The translations under genes were made by a program, and so were the position numbers. The notes beneath the pieces were generated by a model. It was given only the letters and a program-made list of their open reading frames with translations, searched no databases and was not told where the DNA came from. Shown piece after piece: positions 7,955 through 15,984 of a stretch of DNA of 63,998 bases (position 1 is the first letter of the stretch; the number at the start of each line of letters is the position of its first letter). This DNA is from UMGS1663 sp046964515 (GTDB taxonomy: Bacteria > Bacillota > Clostridia > TANB77 > CAG-508). Where the stretch lies: positions 1-63,998 of the forward strand of contig JBKUYM010000010.1 of the NCBI GenBank assembly GCA_046964515.1, in the 5' to 3' direction.

Positions 7955-9907
7955 TTATTCTCCTGTTAATTCCTTTATCTTATCACGTAATTGTGCTGCT
8001 TTTTCAAATTCCATCTGGCTTGCATATTTTAGCATTTCATCTGTCATCTTGTCTATAATTTCTTGTAAGTCTACATCTTTAGATAATTGATATTCCTCTT
8101 GTGCTTCTTCTACAATACTAGCTTTTATAGTATCTCGAATTGATTTATGAATGGTTTGCGGTATAATGCCATGTTCTTCATTATATTTTGCTTGAATTTC
8201 TCTTCTTCTATTTGTTTCTCGAATTGCTTTTTCCATGGAGTCTGTTAACTCATCTGCATACATAATAACTTTTCCTTCTGTATTTCTAGCAGCACGCCCT
8301 ATTGTTTGAATTAAAGAACGTTCAGAACGTAGAAATCCTTCTTTATCAGCATCTAATATAGCAACTAAAGAAACTTCTGGAATATCTAAACCTTCTCTTA
8401 ATAAGTTAATTCCCACTAAAACATCAAATTCCCCTAATCTTAAGTCTCTAATAATATCCATTCTTTCTAATGCTTTAATATCCGAATGCATATATCTAAC
8501 CTTAATATCAATACCTGTTAAATAAGTAGTTAGGTCTTCTGCCATTTTTTTGGTTAAAGTAGTAACCAGTACTCTTTCTTTTTTTTCTACACGTTCCCTA
8601 ATTTGATTAATTAAGTCATCTACCTGATTACTAACTGGTCTTACTTCTATTTTAGGATCTAATAAACCTGTTGGTCTAATGATCTGTTCTACGACATTTT
8701 CTTTACTATGTTCTTTTTCATAATCAGCTGGTGTAGCACTTACAAATACAACTTGGTTAATTCTTTGCTCAAATTCTTCAAATTTCAATGGTCTATTATC
8801 AAAAGCAGAAGGTAATCTAAAGCCATATTTAATTAAAGACTCCTTTCTTGCTCTATCTCCATTATACATAGCTCTTACTTGTGGAATGGTTGCATGTGAT
8901 TCATCTACCAACAATAGAAAATCCTTTGGAAAATAATCAAATAATGTATACGGTGCACTTCCTGGTTCTCTTCCACTTATATGTCTAGAATAGTTTTCTA
9001 TACCTTGGCAAAATCCTGTTTCTCTCATCATTTCAATATCAAAATTAGTTCTTTCTTCAATTCTTTGTGCTTCTATTAATTTTCCATTTTCTTTAAAATA
9101 TTGTATTTGTTGTTCTTTCTCTTTTTCAATTGTTTCGATAGCTCTTTCCATTTTATCCATAGTCGTAACATAATGGGAATTAGGAAATATCATAATATGG
9201 TTTCTGATACCGATTGTTTTACCAGTTAAAGGATTAATTTCTGCAATTTTTTCTATTTCATCTCCCCAAAATTGGACACGAATAGCACTTTCACATTCAT
9301 CTGAAGGATAAATTTCTACAATATCCCCCTTTGCTCTAAAAGTTCCTCTTTTAAAATCTAATTCATTACGACTATATTGCATATTGATTAATTTCTTCAA
9401 CATTTCATTTCTTTCAATTTGCATACCAGGGCGAAGAGAAACTGTTAAATTCTCATAATCGATTGGATCTCCTAATCCATAAATACAAGAAACAGAAGCT
9501 ATGATGATAACATCTCTTGTTTCAAATAATGATGCTGTTGCAGAATGTCGTAATTTATCTATCTCATCATTTACAGAAGAATCCTTTTCTATATAAGTAT
9601 CTGAAGATGGAATATATGCCTCCGGTTGATAATAATCATAATAGGAAACAAAGTATTCCACATTGTTTTCTGGAAAGAATTCTTTGAATTCGGAATAGAG
9701 TTGTCCAGCTAAAGTTTTATTATGTGCTAATACTAGAGTTGGCTTTTGTACCTTATTAATTATATTAGCCATAGTAAAAGTTTTTCCTGAACCCGTAACT
9801 CCTAGAAGCGTCTGGAATTTCTTACCTTCTTCTATCCCCTTACTTAAATATTCTATCGCTTTAGGCTGGTCACCTGTTGGCTTATATTCTGAATGTAATT
9901 GAAACAT
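7955..9907 (-). CDS. uvrB: excinuclease ABC subunit B
   Basis: UvrB is the helicase-like damage verifier of nucleotide excision repair, loaded by UvrA and then recruiting UvrC. At 650 residues it is of normal length. Visible are the Walker A motif GVTGSGKT (about 36-43), the beta-hairpin region YYDYYQPEAYIPSSDTY, the DESHA box, helicase motif VI (QTIGRAARN) and the C-terminal UVR domain (MEFEKAAQLRDKIKELTG) that binds UvrC. Start ATG 9907 follows GGAGG. In many bacteria uvrB and uvrA form an operon; here they share a strand but are separated by the two-component system and peptidase. Confidence 0.98.
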   Translation of the reverse strand: MFQLHSEYKPTGDQPKAIEYLSKGIEEGKKFQTLLGVTGSGKTFTMANIINKVQKPTLVLAHNKTLAGQLYSEFKEFFPENNVEYFVSYYDYYQPEAYIPSSDTYIEKDSSVNDEIDKLRHSATASLFETRDVIIIASVSCIYGLGDPIDYENLTVSLRPGMQIERNEMLKKLINMQYSRNELDFKRGTFRAKGDIVEIYPSDECESAIRVQFWGDEIEKIAEINPLTGKTIGIRNHIMIFPNSHYVTTMDKMERAIETIEKEKEQQIQYFKENGKLIEAQRIEERTNFDIEMMRETGFCQGIENYSRHISGREPGSAPYTLFDYFPKDFLLLVDESHATIPQVRAMYNGDRARKESLIKYGFRLPSAFDNRPLKFEEFEQRINQVVFVSATPADYEKEHSKENVVEQIIRPTGLLDPKIEVRPVSNQVDDLINQIRERVEKKERVLVTTLTKKMAEDLTTYLTGIDIKVRYMHSDIKALERMDIIRDLRLGEFDVLVGINLLREGLDIPEVSLVAILDADKEGFLRSERSLIQTIGRAARNTEGKVIMYADELTDSMEKAIRETNRRREIQAKYNEEHGIIPQTIHKSIRDTIKASIVEEAQEEYQLSKDVDLQEIIDKMTDEMLKYASQMEFEKAAQLRDKIKELTGE

Positions 9908-10021
9908 ATTTCCTCCTTTTATAACCCATTAAAACAACAACTACTAAACTAAAATTCGTGCAATTTAAAAAATTATGATTACATAATAAATATTAAAATT
10001 GTACGAATTAATTCACAAACT

Positions 10022-10747
10022 TTATATTTCTAAAATATCTCCATCTTCAAATAACATTAAATTTTCTTTTTTTAATTTTTTTATTTTCTGTCTAGTCTTA
10101 TCATGCATATGTATAGGAATAATTTTAAGCATAGAGTATTCTTCTAATAAATTTAATATGTTATTAATTCCCATATGAGAGTCATCTCCTATTTCTTGTG
10201 TCATATCTAAAATTAAAATATCTACGCTACCAGCTAATTTTTTCACTCCTTCACAAAAACTAGTATCTCCTGTTAATCCAACCTTTACGTTATCATTTTT
10301 TAAAATATATCCATTGGCATATTTTATTCCGGCATGATTCATTCGTTCATTTTTTATATCTAAATCATCAAACAATCTTATATTATTTATATCCTTATAA
10401 TCTATCCATTCTTTTTTTGCTTCTTTTGCAGAATTAAAATAAGATACATCTATCAATGTTTCTATTGTTTTTTTTGTAATTTCATCTGTGATAATTTTAG
10501 TATTCAATTGTTTATTAGGACTTTCCGCTCTTTTTTTATACCATAAAAGAAAAGGAATATCAAAACAATGGTCCGCATGTGTATGTGAAATAATAACAGT
10601 ATCTATTTTTAATATATCAATTCCTTGTCTTATCATCGCCTTTAAATTTCCATTAGGGACATCAAATAATATATGTTCATTTATTAATACACTTGCACTA
10701 TTGGAAATATCTTGTATCGATCCTGTTCCTATAAACTTTATTTTCAT
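10022..10747 (-). CDS. metallo-beta-lactamase fold hydrolase (RNase Z-like)
   Basis: A 241-residue MBL-fold enzyme. It has the zinc motif HTHADH at residues 54-59 and later ligand motifs GDTSF (Asp) and HMHD (His near the end). The layout resembles the RNase Z/ElaC and AtsA-like branch, but it is shorter than tRNase Z (about 300 residues) and no exosite arm is obvious, so the substrate is unknown. Start ATG follows TAGGAGGAAAC. It lies downstream of the nucleosidase gene on the same strand with a 90-base gap. No signal peptide, so cytosolic. Confidence 0.8.
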   Translation of the reverse strand: MKIKFIGTGSIQDISNSASVLINEHILFDVPNGNLKAMIRQGIDILKIDTVIISHTHADHCFDIPFLLWYKKRAESPNKQLNTKIITDEITKKTIETLIDVSYFNSAKEAKKEWIDYKDINNIRLFDDLDIKNERMNHAGIKYANGYILKNDNVKVGLTGDTSFCEGVKKLAGSVDILILDMTQEIGDDSHMGINNILNLLEEYSMLKIIPIHMHDKTRQKIKKLKKENLMLFEDGDILEI

Positions 10748-10837
10748 AATAGTTTCCTCCTAAACATTCAGAAAATTTATTCTTCTACAGTAGTCTCAAA
10801 AAATGAGCATACTAACTTTATATTTAATTTTACATCT

Positions 10838-11497
10838 TTATTTACTTTGCATTTCTTTTTCTAAATATTGTTCTATAATTTTTTTCATTATAATAGGAAT
10901 ATTAGCCTGATAAATAGCAAATTGTTTTTCATTTTTTTTAGAATCCTCTTCTTCTATTGGAAAATCAGAAATTCCTTTTATAATTGAACATTTTTTGTTA
11001 TTTAATTTACAAATATAAGCTACAGCCGCACTTTCACAATCTGCTATAGTAATACCATTATCTTGAAGTTCTTTATAATCTTTCCTTGCAACAACTGCTC
11101 TATCTGCTGTACCTATTACAATTGGATTTTCTTCTTTTTCTTCTAACATAACAACAAATCTTTGCTTTATTAATGGTTCCCATTCTTTTATAGTACAATC
11201 ATATTGTACAGCTATTGTAGGAAGTAGAATATCTAAAGTTTGATACTGCTTATTAATACCTGCACAAGTGCCCATTACTATCATCTTCTCTATCTTAAAT
11301 TTATCTATTATGTATTGTGCTGCACCAGCACTCATTACTTTTCTATAACCGCTACAATATAGTACCGCTTCTATATTAAAAATTTTAGTAATGACATATT
11401 CCCCATAAGGATACTCTATTAACTCTTCTTCATCAATATTTAAAATATCTAAAGTCGCTTTCCACTCTTCTTTTGTGGCAACTGCTATACCAATCAT
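10838..11497 (-). CDS. phosphorylase-superfamily nucleosidase (MTAN-like)
   Basis: The protein resembles 5'-methylthioadenosine/S-adenosylhomocysteine nucleosidase and related nucleoside phosphorylases. It has a GTCAG glycine-rich segment (about 76-80), a DCESAAVAYIC motif corresponding to the ribose-binding MEsAA segment, and a KGISDFP motif carrying the catalytic-type Asp. Length (219 residues) fits MTAN-like enzymes (about 230). I place the start at ATG 11497 (MIGIAVATKEEW). The longer frame back to 11563 runs through a promoter (-35 at 11558-11563, -10 at 11535-11540) and cannot be coding. Sequence is divergent from classic Pfs, so the exact substrate is uncertain. Confidence 0.78.
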   Translation of the reverse strand: MIGIAVATKEEWKATLDILNIDEEELIEYPYGEYVITKIFNIEAVLYCSGYRKVMSAGAAQYIIDKFKIEKMIVMGTCAGINKQYQTLDILLPTIAVQYDCTIKEWEPLIKQRFVVMLEEKEENPIVIGTADRAVVARKDYKELQDNGITIADCESAAVAYICKLNNKKCSIIKGISDFPIEEEDSKKNEKQFAIYQANIPIIMKKIIEQYLEKEMQSK

Positions 11498-11534
11498 ATA
11501 AAATATTTGTCTCTTTCTTATTATTTCATTGTTT

Positions 11535-11563
11535 ATTATAGCACATAGCACAAATGTTTGCAA
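11535..11563 (-). promoter_or_regulatory. promoter with TTGCAAACATTTGT element
   Basis: On the minus strand TTGCAA is spaced exactly 17 bases from TATAAT. The -35 lies in the 14-base element TTGCAAACATTTGT, which contains the dyad CAAA-CA-TTTG. The same element forms the -35 region of the promoter at 13427-13455. Confidence 0.75.
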
Positions 11564-11619
11564 TGTTTTTTATTTAAAAGTTTCTTTGGCTTTTAAGAAC
11601 TTCTGCTTAAAATATGTCT

Positions 11620-11655
11620 AAAAGCGTTATGATTCTTCTAGGTCATAACGCTTTT
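11620..11655. terminator. terminator after the DUF5131 gene
   Basis: AAAAGCGTTATGA at 11620-11632 and its exact complement at 11643-11655 form a perfect 13-bp stem with a 10-base loop, four bases beyond the end of the minus-strand DUF5131 gene. Confidence 0.85.
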
Positions 11656-11658
11656 CTT

Positions 11659-12378
11659 TTATTTATCTTTATATGTATAATTTATATTAGCTAATTTTGC
11701 TTGCTTACATAAGTCTTTTGTCTGTATTGTATAAGTAATATTATCTTTTATAAAATGGGTTCCACATTGTCTAAATTCAAAATTTACTTTATTTCTTATA
11801 CATTGTTCTCTAATATCCAGAACCCAATCATAATTTAATGGTCGAGCTTGATAATCTGATTCTCCTCCTACCACAACTAATTCTATTTGTTTTATATATG
11901 GTTCTATGTTAATAGATTCAATAAGTGGTTGTGCTGTAATACATTTATGTTTTATTGGTAAATCTTGAAAAATGGATAATTTATTGTCTACATTTTTCTG
12001 ATTTTCCACTGTACAACCTATGGTTACATTATCATACCCATCTTCCCAATCTTTAGGAATACATTTAAAAAACCTCTCTATTCTTTTCGTTAAAAATAAA
12101 AAATGTAAATCCTCTCTTTCCTTTATCATTTTCCAGCATTCTTCTCTCCATGCATCTGCTTCTTCTATAAAAAAGTCACTATAAAAACAAACATATACTA
12201 GTCCTGATTTTATCTTATAACTACCATTTTTTAATTTTTCTATTGGTTTAGAAAAATCTTTTGTTTTTACAATCTGACTGGTATCTACCTTTCGTTTCAT
12301 ATCTCCTTTATGGATATAGCAATGTAAACACCCCTCGCTACATTTTTTACATCCACGCCATGGATTCCACATAGCCAT
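11659..12378 (-). CDS. DUF5131 family protein (phage Gp37/Gp68-like)
   Basis: The N-terminus MWNPWRGCKKCSEGCLHCY matches the DUF5131 family, known from phages and bacterial islands. It carries a CxxxCxxC cysteine triplet (Cys13, Cys17, Cys20) like that of radical-SAM iron-sulfur proteins, plus Cys10. The segment FLTKRIERF and the GGESDYQARPL motif are also family-typical. Biochemical function is not established to my knowledge. Start ATG 12378 lies about 8 bases after GGAGG. It is downstream of the GNAT-Nudix gene (18-base gap) and probably in one transcript from the promoter at 13427-13455. Confidence 0.82.
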   Translation of the reverse strand: MAMWNPWRGCKKCSEGCLHCYIHKGDMKRKVDTSQIVKTKDFSKPIEKLKNGSYKIKSGLVYVCFYSDFFIEEADAWREECWKMIKEREDLHFLFLTKRIERFFKCIPKDWEDGYDNVTIGCTVENQKNVDNKLSIFQDLPIKHKCITAQPLIESINIEPYIKQIELVVVGGESDYQARPLNYDWVLDIREQCIRNKVNFEFRQCGTHFIKDNITYTIQTKDLCKQAKLANINYTYKDK

Positions 12379-12396
12379 ATAAATTGCCTCCTATAC

Positions 12397-13401
12397 CTAT
12401 TTGTTTTCTTTATCTTTTAGATACTTTTCTATTTCATAACTTTGAAATTTATAATACATTTTTGTTATACACCCACTTGGTTCTATCCATAACATTTCAT
12501 GGTCTTCTTCTACTTTTTCTGCTACTTTTTTATCCAACTTTGCTGTATAAATAGTTGCTACTATCTCAAGATTTCCATGTGTTTCATTATATTCATAAGA
12601 CTTGACTCTATCAAACCATTTAACCTTTTTTAACGTATATCCTGCTTCTTCTAACATTTCCCTTCTCAAAGCTTCTATTTCATCTTCATTTTCTTCTATG
12701 CCTCCTCCATATAAATAATAATCTCCTCCTGCTGATACGATTGCAATTTTATCTTCTACTTCTATAATAGCATAAGTACTATATCTTTTTTTATATATTA
12801 TCCCAGCTTGTTTGTTACAAATGGTTTTCAGTTTATTTTCTTCTTTTATATGACTATATTCTTTTTGGGTTATTTCATATAGTCTTGTGGTATATAATTT
12901 TCCATTTTTTTCATATTTTTCCTTTTGAGTGTTTTTATATCTCATACCTACCTTTTGCATAACTTTTCCTGAAGCTATATTTTCAGAAAAATGATCCGCT
13001 TCTATAACTTTTACCTCTAATTTTGTAAATGCAAAATCTAATACCGCATCTAATGCTTCTGTCATATATCCTTTATTCCAATATGCCTTTGCAAGCATAT
13101 AAGCAAAACTACAAGACTGCTCTTCTTCCTTAAATCTTAATAGTTCTATAATCCCTATTAATTCATTTGTTTCTTTTAAGGCAATTACCCACTTATAGCA
13201 ATGCCCCTCTTCATATCTTTTAACAGATTCTCTTACATACTTTATCGTTTCTTCTATTTCTTTATGTGTATCCCATAACATATACTTAGGTATTTCTTTA
13301 CTACTACTTAATCTTTCAAAATATAAAGGAATATCTTCTAATTCTAATTTTCTTAGACGTAATCTTTTTGTTTCTATTTGTTCTATTGGTTTCCAGTACA
13401 T
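12397..13401 (-). CDS. GNAT acetyltransferase fused to Nudix hydrolase
   Basis: A two-domain protein of 334 residues. Residues 1 to about 180 are a RimJ/RimL-like GNAT domain (ETKRLRLRKLELEDI start, AKAYWNKGYMTEAL acetyl-CoA segment, SGKVMQKVGM). Residues about 190-334 are a Nudix hydrolase with the box at about 232-255, matching Gx5Ex7REUxEExGU with the catalytic RREMLEEAG core intact. The GNAT part probably acetylates an amine; the Nudix part hydrolyses a nucleoside diphosphate derivative. Start ATG 13401 follows AAGGAG at 7 bases. An earlier in-frame ATG at 13455 lies inside the promoter and is rejected. Confidence 0.87.
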   Translation of the reverse strand: MYWKPIEQIETKRLRLRKLELEDIPLYFERLSSSKEIPKYMLWDTHKEIEETIKYVRESVKRYEEGHCYKWVIALKETNELIGIIELLRFKEEEQSCSFAYMLAKAYWNKGYMTEALDAVLDFAFTKLEVKVIEADHFSENIASGKVMQKVGMRYKNTQKEKYEKNGKLYTTRLYEITQKEYSHIKEENKLKTICNKQAGIIYKKRYSTYAIIEVEDKIAIVSAGGDYYLYGGGIEENEDEIEALRREMLEEAGYTLKKVKWFDRVKSYEYNETHGNLEIVATIYTAKLDKKVAEKVEEDHEMLWIEPSGCITKMYYKFQSYEIEKYLKDKENK

Positions 13402-13426
13402 ATATCTTCTCCTTTTTATAATGTAG

Positions 13427-13455
13427 ATTATACTATTTAATACAAATGTTTGCAA
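13427..13455 (-). promoter_or_regulatory. promoter of the GNAT-Nudix/DUF5131 operon
   Basis: TTGCAA (13450-13455) and TATAAT (complement of 13427-13432) on the minus strand, 17-base spacer. Shares the 14-base element TTGCAAACATTTGT with the nucleosidase promoter. Confidence 0.75.
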
Positions 13456-13505
13456 GTATTTTAACTTTTATGGATTTTCTTTTCTATAAAAAACAAAATT
13501 GCTAG

Positions 13506-13533
13506 TTACATTTTTTCTATTTTCATGTATAAT
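13506..13533 (+). promoter_or_regulatory. promoter of the DUF1064 gene
   Basis: TTACAT at 13506-13511, 16-base spacer, TATAAT at 13528-13533, about 30 bases before the start codon. Confidence 0.6.
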
Positions 13534-13565
13534 AGAAAAAGCAATAAAAAAATAGGAGATAAAAA

Positions 13566-13919
13566 ATGGAACATTGGAGTGTAGATGATTATAAAAATTT
13601 TAAGGAAAATAATACAAAGAAAAGTAAATATAGAGCAAAAAAAGTTTCTGTAGATGGACATACTTTTGATAGTCAAAAAGAAGCTGATTATTATTGTGAA
13701 TTAAAATTGAGATTACAAGGACATGAAATTAATGGCTTTTGTTTACAGCCTACTTTCATCTTAGCACCAGGATTAAAATACAAAGCAGATTTTATTGTTT
13801 TTCACAAGGACAATTCTTATGACGTAATTGATGTAAAAGGCTTTAAAACCAAGGAATATATTGCTAAGAAAAAAGTATTAGAAGATAAATACCATTTAAA
13901 AATTATAGAAATCGAATAA
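13566..13919 (+). CDS. DUF1064 family protein, nuclease-fold-like
   Basis: A 117-residue protein matching DUF1064, a family found mostly in phages and prophages. After a basic stretch (KKSKYRAKKV) come FDSQKEADYYCEL, a YKADFIV segment and VIDVKGF. The spacing E...D...DVKG resembles a PD-(D/E)xK endonuclease core such as Holliday-junction resolvases, but activity is inference. The start ATG follows AATAGGAGAT. The gene is followed after 17 bases by a GIY-YIG nuclease gene, probably co-transcribed. Confidence 0.8.
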   Translation: MEHWSVDDYKNFKENNTKKSKYRAKKVSVDGHTFDSQKEADYYCELKLRLQGHEINGFCLQPTFILAPGLKYKADFIVFHKDNSYDVIDVKGFKTKEYIAKKKVLEDKYHLKIIEIE

Positions 13920-13936
13920 GGAAAAAGGTGGTCTTT

Positions 13937-14248
13937 ATGTATTATATTTATATGTTACGTTGCGAAGATAATTCTATTTATACAGGCATTACCACTGATG
14001 TAACACGTAGGATGGAAGAACATTTTCATAAAAATGAGAAATGTGCAAAATATACTTTTCGTCATACTGCTAAAAAATTAGAAGCCACTTGGCAAACGTC
14101 AACACGTTCATTGGCTTCTAAATTAGAATATCATTTAAAAACTTTATCTAAATCACAAAAAGAAGCTATTATAAAAGAGCCTTCTTTGCTTACTGATTTT
14201 TTTGCCGATAAAATCGAAAGTACTTTATATAAAAGTATACCATCTTAA
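13937..14248 (+). CDS. GIY-YIG nuclease domain protein (YhbQ/UPF0213-like)
   Basis: A single GIY-YIG domain protein of 103 residues. YYIYMLRC (GIY strand) and SIYTGITTDVTRRMEEH (YIG strand with the Thr-Arg catalytic helix) are followed by the KYTF segment. Family members of this size are single-domain nucleases whose biological role is unclear. Start ATG 13937 follows AAAAGGTGG; a GTG at 13928 lies inside that ribosome site and is unlikely. The stop codon lies inside the terminator stem-loop. Confidence 0.87.
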   Translation: MYYIYMLRCEDNSIYTGITTDVTRRMEEHFHKNEKCAKYTFRHTAKKLEATWQTSTRSLASKLEYHLKTLSKSQKEAIIKEPSLLTDFFADKIESTLYKSIPS

Positions 14249-14269
14249 TGATAAAAATGGTATGCTTTT
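14231..14269 (+). terminator. terminator overlapping the GIY-YIG stop codon
   Basis: AAAAGTATACCAT at 14231-14243 pairs with ATGGTATGCTTTT at 14257-14269 with one mismatch, followed by T residues. The TAA stop (14246-14248) lies in the loop. Confidence 0.8.
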
Positions 14270-14308
14270 TACAATTTCTACTTTCGATTGTCTATTTTGT
14301 ATCTTTTT

Positions 14309-14679
14309 TTATAGTTTTGTATTCTTTATAAAATCTATATATACCTTTATTAAATCTTTATCCATCAAATTTTTTGGCAAATTTTCATAAGTGTTATATC
14401 TAGACTCTCCTGAGATAACACCTACCAATTTTAGATTTTCCTTTTTTATATCTAAGTTGGTTTCCTCTTTTACTTCTCTTATAATCGTTTGTTCGAAAGT
14501 TTCCTTCAACTCTTGGCAACCGCCTGGTAATCCCCATTTGTCTCTATCTGCTCTACTTTGTAATAAAATTTCTTGTTTGGAATTTACTAAAATAATAGCC
14601 GCTCCATCTTGTATTATCGGCATATGCCTTTTTTCTTCCTTTAAACTTTTCTTAAATTTACAATATAGCTATCTTCCAT
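14309..14679 (-). pseudogene. Nudix hydrolase, frameshifted and short at the C-terminus
   Basis: The longest open part (14309-14623) carries a Nudix box (LPGGCQELKETFEQTIIREV then KEETNLD) and GAAIILVNSKQEILLQ. Upstream, a good ribosome site (AGGAGG) precedes ATG 14679. It encodes MEDSYIVNLRK, the usual start of this Nudix group, but then reaches a stop in a different frame. Adding one A to the AAAA run (complement of 14647-14650) joins the two parts. The C-terminus stops about 30 residues short of the usual 150, at FIKNTKL. Both defects suggest decay, though the homopolymer position also fits a sequencing error. Confidence 0.7.
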
Positions 14680-14760
14680 TCTTTCTTCCTCCTATTTGTT
14701 TTTATTCTTGTTCTATATAATGATTTTTGAAAATATTTTATTTTTTAGTAACTTCTATTT

Positions 14761-15225
14761 TTATATTTGCATTGAATATGCTATACTTTTTACTTTAAAT
14801 CCAAATTTTTCATAAAAGCTTATTGCTTTTTCATTTTCTTCATTTACTGTTAGATATATATCTGTACAATCATTTTCTTTTCCATATTTTTTTGCATATT
14901 CTAATAGTGCTGTACCTATTCCTTTTTCTCTATTCCTTTCATCTATACATATTGCTTCAATTTGTAATTGTTTTCTATATCTCATACTAGGGTTATTTTT
15001 TTCTTTCATATTAAAAGTAATATATCCCACAATTTCATTCTGTATTTTTGCTATAAATATTTCTTTAGCTTCTATCATTCTTTCAAAATTTTCTTTGCTA
15101 ATTACTTCATCTACACTTAAATATAAATCTGGTCTCCAATTTACATGTATTTCATGAACTTGTTTTGCTAATGCATTTACTTTTTTAAAATCTTCTAATT
15201 TTGGTATTTCAATTATTACTTCCAT
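14761..15225 (-). CDS. GNAT family N-acetyltransferase
   Basis: A complete 154-residue GNAT protein. The acetyl-CoA-binding motif is visible as IDERNREKGIGTALLEYAKKYG (R-x-x-G-x-G/A type), followed by LTVNEENEKAISFYEKFGF. Substrate unknown. Start ATG follows AAAAGGAGTG at about 9 bases. It lies alone on the minus strand between the broken Nudix gene and a small secreted-protein gene on the other strand. Confidence 0.88.
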   Translation of the reverse strand: MEVIIEIPKLEDFKKVNALAKQVHEIHVNWRPDLYLSVDEVISKENFERMIEAKEIFIAKIQNEIVGYITFNMKEKNNPSMRYRKQLQIEAICIDERNREKGIGTALLEYAKKYGKENDCTDIYLTVNEENEKAISFYEKFGFKVKSIAYSMQI

Positions 15226-15316
15226 CCTATTTTCACTCCTTTTATAAATAACTTACTATTTCTTCAAATGCTTGTATGCAGTTTCCTACTTTTCTTTTAG
15301 GCTTTTGGAATTTATA

Positions 15317-15345
15317 TTGACTTTTTTAACTTTCTTGTGTATGAT
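15317..15345 (+). promoter_or_regulatory. promoter of the small secreted membrane protein gene
   Basis: TTGACT at 15317-15322, 17-base spacer, TATGAT at 15340-15345, about 60 bases before the start codon. Confidence 0.65.
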
Positions 15346-15406
15346 TATAGCATACATTTAGATGAAAGAAACTATTTTTTCATAGTTTTATAGGAGGTTT
15401 TTTAAA

Positions 15407-15733
15407 ATGTCAAAATTAATAAAATATGTTACTATTTTCTTATCTGCCTTTTTTGTATTATGCACCACTTCTTGTTATGCAACCAATATCAATATGAATT
15501 TAACAGATGGAAATGCAGATGATACAAATATTACGCAATCTAATTCTATGAATACAGTAACTACGAATACTAATACAACCTCTAATACAGAGACAACAAC
15601 TACTGTCGGTGGTGTTAGTTCTACCAAAGAAGAAGGTTTAACCATGGGCCATATTTTAAATATTTTATTAATTGTTGTAGGCGTTGTATTAATTTTATTA
15701 GGTATTGCTATCCTTATTCGTTTAAAATCTTAA
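15407..15733 (+). CDS. small secreted membrane protein, Thr/Asn-rich
   Basis: Function not recognised. The 108-residue protein has an N-terminal signal-like hydrophobic segment (about 7-24) with a possible cleavage site at SCYA. A Thr/Asn/Ser-rich linker (about 26-78) follows, then a second strong hydrophobic segment (about 83-104) ending in IRLKS. The likely topology is outside linker with C-terminal membrane anchor. The Cys at the end of the signal is not in a good lipobox (TTSC), so a lipoprotein is less likely. Start ATG follows TAGGAGG. The next gene encodes a protein of the same architecture. Confidence 0.7.
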   Translation: MSKLIKYVTIFLSAFFVLCTTSCYATNINMNLTDGNADDTNITQSNSMNTVTTNTNTTSNTETTTTVGGVSSTKEEGLTMGHILNILLIVVGVVLILLGIAILIRLKS

Positions 15734-15751
15734 AAGATAGATAGTCTTTAG

Positions 15752-15777
15752 AAAGTGTCAATTTATTTTGACACTTT
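15752..15777 (+). terminator. terminator after the Thr/Asn-rich protein gene
   Basis: AAAGTGTCAA (15752-15761) pairs perfectly with TTGACACTTT (15768-15777) over a 6-base loop, followed by a T run. Confidence 0.92.
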
Positions 15778-15984
15778 TTTTGTTATTTTTTTATTTTCTT
15801 TATTTCTTATTTTTTGTATTTTTTTCATCTTTATGTATGAAAATTTTTGCAATTTCGTCTTTTATGTATATTTTCCTTTTTTAAATCAATACTAATAATG
15901 AGTCTAAATTTTTAAAATTTAAGATCTTTATAGAAAAAAGTCGTTTTATAACGAATCAAAATCTATCTTTAAGGAGGTTTCTTA
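15778..15984. other. AT-rich intergenic region with a small dyad
   Basis: Very T-rich DNA with no credible gene. A short dyad, TCGTT-TTAT-AACGA, lies at 15941-15954, about 30 bases before the next start and just ahead of a strong AAGGAGG site. It could be an operator or leader hairpin; no clear promoter was assigned. Confidence 0.4.

Noticed and set aside
9953..10009. Inverted repeat AATTCGTGCAATTT / AAATTGTACGAATT between uvrB and the MBL gene
   Set aside because: The arms are 29 bases apart with one mismatch and no T run follows, so I do not call it a terminator. It may still be a weak operator.
11498..11563. N-terminal extension of the nucleosidase (MQTFVL...)
   Set aside because: The stretch contains a -35 and -10 promoter in exact register, so it lies upstream of transcription. 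The similar extension at 13402-13455 is rejected for the same reason.
15407..15733. Lipoprotein or LPXTG protein
   Set aside because: The Cys after the signal segment is in TTSC, which does not fit a lipobox well, and no sorting motif precedes the C-terminal membrane segment.
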